64,000 bases of DNA from Bryobacterales bacterium KBS 96 (GTDB lineage Bacteria > Acidobacteriota > Terriglobia > Bryobacterales > Bryobacteraceae), in contig KB906767.1 in NCBI GenBank assembly GCA_000381625.1, positions 2,520,629 to 2,584,628 of the forward strand. The letters run 5' to 3'. Positions 62,688 to 64,000 of this stretch are shown piece by piece. Both the position numbers and the translations under genes were made by a program. The notes below the pieces were generated by a model. That model was not told the origin of the DNA. It worked only from the letters and a program-made list of their open reading frames with translations, and did not search any database. Positions within the stretch are counted from its first letter, which is position 1; each line of letters begins with the position of its first letter.

Positions 62688-63197
62688 ATGGCGGACGATT
62701 TCAAACGCCGCGATTTATTCCGGCTGACGGCCGGCGGTCTTCTCGTAGCGGGCCTCGGGAAAGCCGAGACGCCCGTCTTTTTCACGAAGGACGAGTACGC
62801 GGCGGTGGACGAACTGATGGAAACCATCATCCCGACGGACGATCACTCTCCGGGCGCGAAAGCCGCGGGCTGCGCCGCCTACGTCGACAGGCAACTTGCC
62901 GAATCCTTTGGCGACAAAGAGAAACACGAATGGCGCGAGGGCCTGAAACTGCTGGAAGCCCGCTGCCAGAAGAAGTTTGACAAGAATATCGCCGGCATCA
63001 CGCCGCATCAGCGCATCGAGTTGCTCGAAGAGGTTTCAAAAGACGAAGAGCATCCCAAGGGGCCTGAAGAGAAGTTCTTCAATGTTCTGAAAGGCGCCAC
63101 CGCGTTCGCGTATTACAGCTCGACCATCGGTATTCACAAAGAAATAAATTACAAAGGCAATGTGTACCTGCAGGAATTTGTGGGCACAGCGCTGTAG
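62688..63197 (+). CDS. Gluconate 2-dehydrogenase subunit 3-like protein, Tat signal
   Basis: 169 residues. The N-terminus has a twin-arginine signal (KRRDLFRLTAGGLLVAGLG), then the small-subunit helical fold with DELMETIIPTDDHSPGAKAAG, typical of gluconate 2-dehydrogenase subunit 3 (pfam GADH small). It gives export and stability to the GMC subunit. The usual cytochrome c third subunit is not adjacent. The start lies 3 bp after the GMC stop. Confidence 0.9.
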   Translation: MADDFKRRDLFRLTAGGLLVAGLGKAETPVFFTKDEYAAVDELMETIIPTDDHSPGAKAAGCAAYVDRQLAESFGDKEKHEWREGLKLLEARCQKKFDKNIAGITPHQRIELLEEVSKDEEHPKGPEEKFFNVLKGATAFAYYSSTIGIHKEINYKGNVYLQEFVGTAL

Positions 63198-63219
63198 TTC
63201 CTGCTGCGCTGAATTTTCG

Positions 63220-63294
63220 AAATCGCATCGGATGGGCGGATCGCACGCTGAAGGCGATGAAAGCATTGAATCCGAGCCGAAAGCGTAAGCGACC
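63220..63294. repeat. Dispersed intergenic repeat, copy 2
   Basis: 75 bp, about 80% identical to 55883-55955, in the same orientation. Both copies follow the last gene of a rightward redox-enzyme operon. Confidence 0.7.
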
Positions 63295-63383
63295 ATGCCC
63301 CCTGGTGTAGGTCGACAAAGTTCGGATAACTCTCAAACTTTGGAGAGAGCGGCGAACGTGAGCGCAATACGGTTTAATTAAGC

Positions 63384-63432
63384 GGGCGAGGCATGCCTCG
63401 CCCCTACAAAAACTACGAACCTTGTGTAGGGG
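63384..63432. repeat. Palindromic repeat element
   Basis: GGGCGAGGCATGCCTCGCCC (63384-63403) is a perfect 20-bp palindrome. It overlaps CCCCTACA (63401-63408), which is inverted as TGTAGGGG at 63425-63432. Such units are typical of small mobile or REP-like repeats. Confidence 0.65.
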
Positions 63433-63583
63433 CCGGGTATGCTCGGCTCAATGTAAGGCGCTACTCCGTTACTTGTTGTTCCTCACGAACTGAGCAGCTA
63501 GGCGCTGGATAGCCCGCCGCAGTGTCATCTCGCTCATAATTTAAAAACTCTCACCAGCTAAAACTCAGCTCGTAGCTGCCAAG

Positions 63584-63643
63584 CAACGGATGAATCCCGT
63601 TCGGGAAGCAGGCTCGCCGTTGGGCTTGCTCTGCCTGTAAGCC
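63584..63643 (+). promoter_or_regulatory. Candidate structured RNA leader
   Basis: CAACGG (63584-63589) pairs with CCGTTG (63617-63622), enclosing a TCCC/GGGA hairpin; next to it GGCTT (63623-63627) pairs with AAGCC (63639-63643). It lies just upstream of the repeat-protein gene and could be a riboswitch or attenuator; no known class matched. Confidence 0.3.
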
Positions 63644-63710
63644 GTAAACCATACGTGTCTCGTTTCGGAGGACTCTTGTTCAGAAAACGCTTGTTATCGC
63701 ATCGGCGGCG

Positions 63711-64000
63711 GTGGCGGGAAGCGCCTTAGCTCTTGCTGGAAACGGCGTGCATCCAGTGGATTTTGACGGCGACAGCAAAGCGAGATATCGCGGTGCTCCG
63801 TCCTTCAAACGGCACGTGGTACCTTCAAGCAACCACGGCAGGCTACTCGGAGCATGTATGGGGCGATATTTCGGTTCCCGGCGATTACGACGGGGATGGC
63901 AAGGCGGATTTTGCCGTCTTCCGGCCGTCCAATAACACCTGGTACATCGCTCCGACCTCTTCGGGGGCGTATGCGTTGGGATTTGGAGTGCCTACCGATT
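63711..64000 (+). pseudogene. FG-GAP/VCBS-like repeat protein, frameshifted and cut by the window end
   Basis: From 63781 the frame reads RDIAVLRPSNGTWYL and GDYDGDGKADFAVFRPSNN, then WYIAPTSSG: two FG-GAP/VCBS-like beta-propeller repeats with Ca-binding DxDxDG. The preceding matching part (VDFDGDSK, about 63757-63780) is in another frame, so one extra base near 63780 splits the gene. Upstream, LVIASAAVAGSALALA looks like a signal peptide in that first frame, but no standard start precedes it; GGAGG at 63667-63671 points to TTG 63676 in a third frame that stops soon. Either a true pseudogene or assembly error; the rest lies beyond the window. Confidence 0.6.

Larger units (their letters stand above)
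63198..63710. other. Repeat-rich intergenic stretch
   Basis: 513 bp with no convincing gene. It holds the second copy of the dispersed repeat (63220-63294), a perfect palindrome with a flanking inverted repeat (63384-63432), and a candidate structured leader (63584-63643). Confidence 0.7.

Noticed and set aside
1-64000. CRISPR array, prophage, insertion sequence or toxin-antitoxin locus
   Set aside because: No regularly spaced repeats, transposase, integrase, phage structural gene or typical TA pair was found on either strand.

Overview
The window is a GC-rich chromosome segment from an Acidobacteriota bacterium, probably a Bryobacterales / Solibacter-like member of the Terriglobia. The lineage markers are a VWFA-related acidobacterial protein (58.5 kb), an Oar-like TonB receptor with an N-terminal carboxypeptidase-regulatory domain (15.8 kb), a reaction-centre-type dihaem cytochrome fused to a lipocalin-like domain (30 kb), a DUF2911 protein and many secreted TPR and multihaem proteins. 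I see no phage, transposase gene, CRISPR array or rRNA. One tRNA, tRNA-Val(GAC), is present. Coding density is high.

Layout. 0-4.6 kb: lysine-pathway operon asd(partial)-lysC-dapB-dapA-dapD; lysA lies alone at 40.5 kb. 4.7-10 kb: an envelope cluster in which a POTRA-only gene followed by a TonB-C-domain gene occurs twice in tandem, then a SohB-type protease. 10-15.6 kb: an exported methyltransferase-fold protein, two head-to-head TPR genes, a glycosyltransferase and a membrane-anchored winged-helix regulator. The regulator is divergent from the 1146-residue TonB receptor at 15.8-19.2 kb. 19.3-22.2 kb: two adjacent heptahaem cytochromes, one fused to a parvulin domain and TPRs. 22.4-30.8 kb: mostly single genes (Tat-exported Gfo/Idh/MocA protein, CDF metal exporter, peroxiredoxin, thiE, APC permease, MBL hydrolase, ygfZ, dihaem cytochrome).

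30.9-36.8 kb is a likely stress island. A four-helix PA2169-like gene, a bacterial release-factor-like (baeRF) gene and a small hydrophilic ORF run left; a small hydrophilic gene, a fasciclin gene, a C2HC zinc-finger gene and a UPF0182 membrane protein run right. 36.8-40.5 kb: an ABC exporter whose permease is fused to an amidohydrolase, then a DJ-1/PfpI protein. 40.5-46.3 kb: lysA, a GAF-GAF-PP2C phosphatase, deoC, a GlcD-like FAD oxidase and a small acidic protein. 46.3-53.1 kb: a pentose (L-arabinose-like) regulon of LacI regulator, SSS symporter, small membrane protein, FucI/AraA-like isomerase, ribulokinase and ribulose-5-phosphate 4-epimerase, with a clear promoter plus LacI-type operator. 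53.3-55.9 kb: a two-subunit Tat-exported molybdenum hydroxylase. 56-64 kb: DUF2911 protein, the tRNA, two related small membrane proteins, rhomboid protease, VWFA protein, M50 protease, a GMC oxidoreductase with its Tat small subunit, a repeat-rich intergenic stretch, and a frameshifted repeat protein running off the end.

No complete, clearly new system stands out. The best candidates for undescribed biology are the ABC-permease/amidohydrolase fusion, the heptahaem-parvulin-TPR protein with its heptahaem partner, and the duplicated POTRA/TonB-C module. All assignments come from reading motifs by eye; no database search was run.
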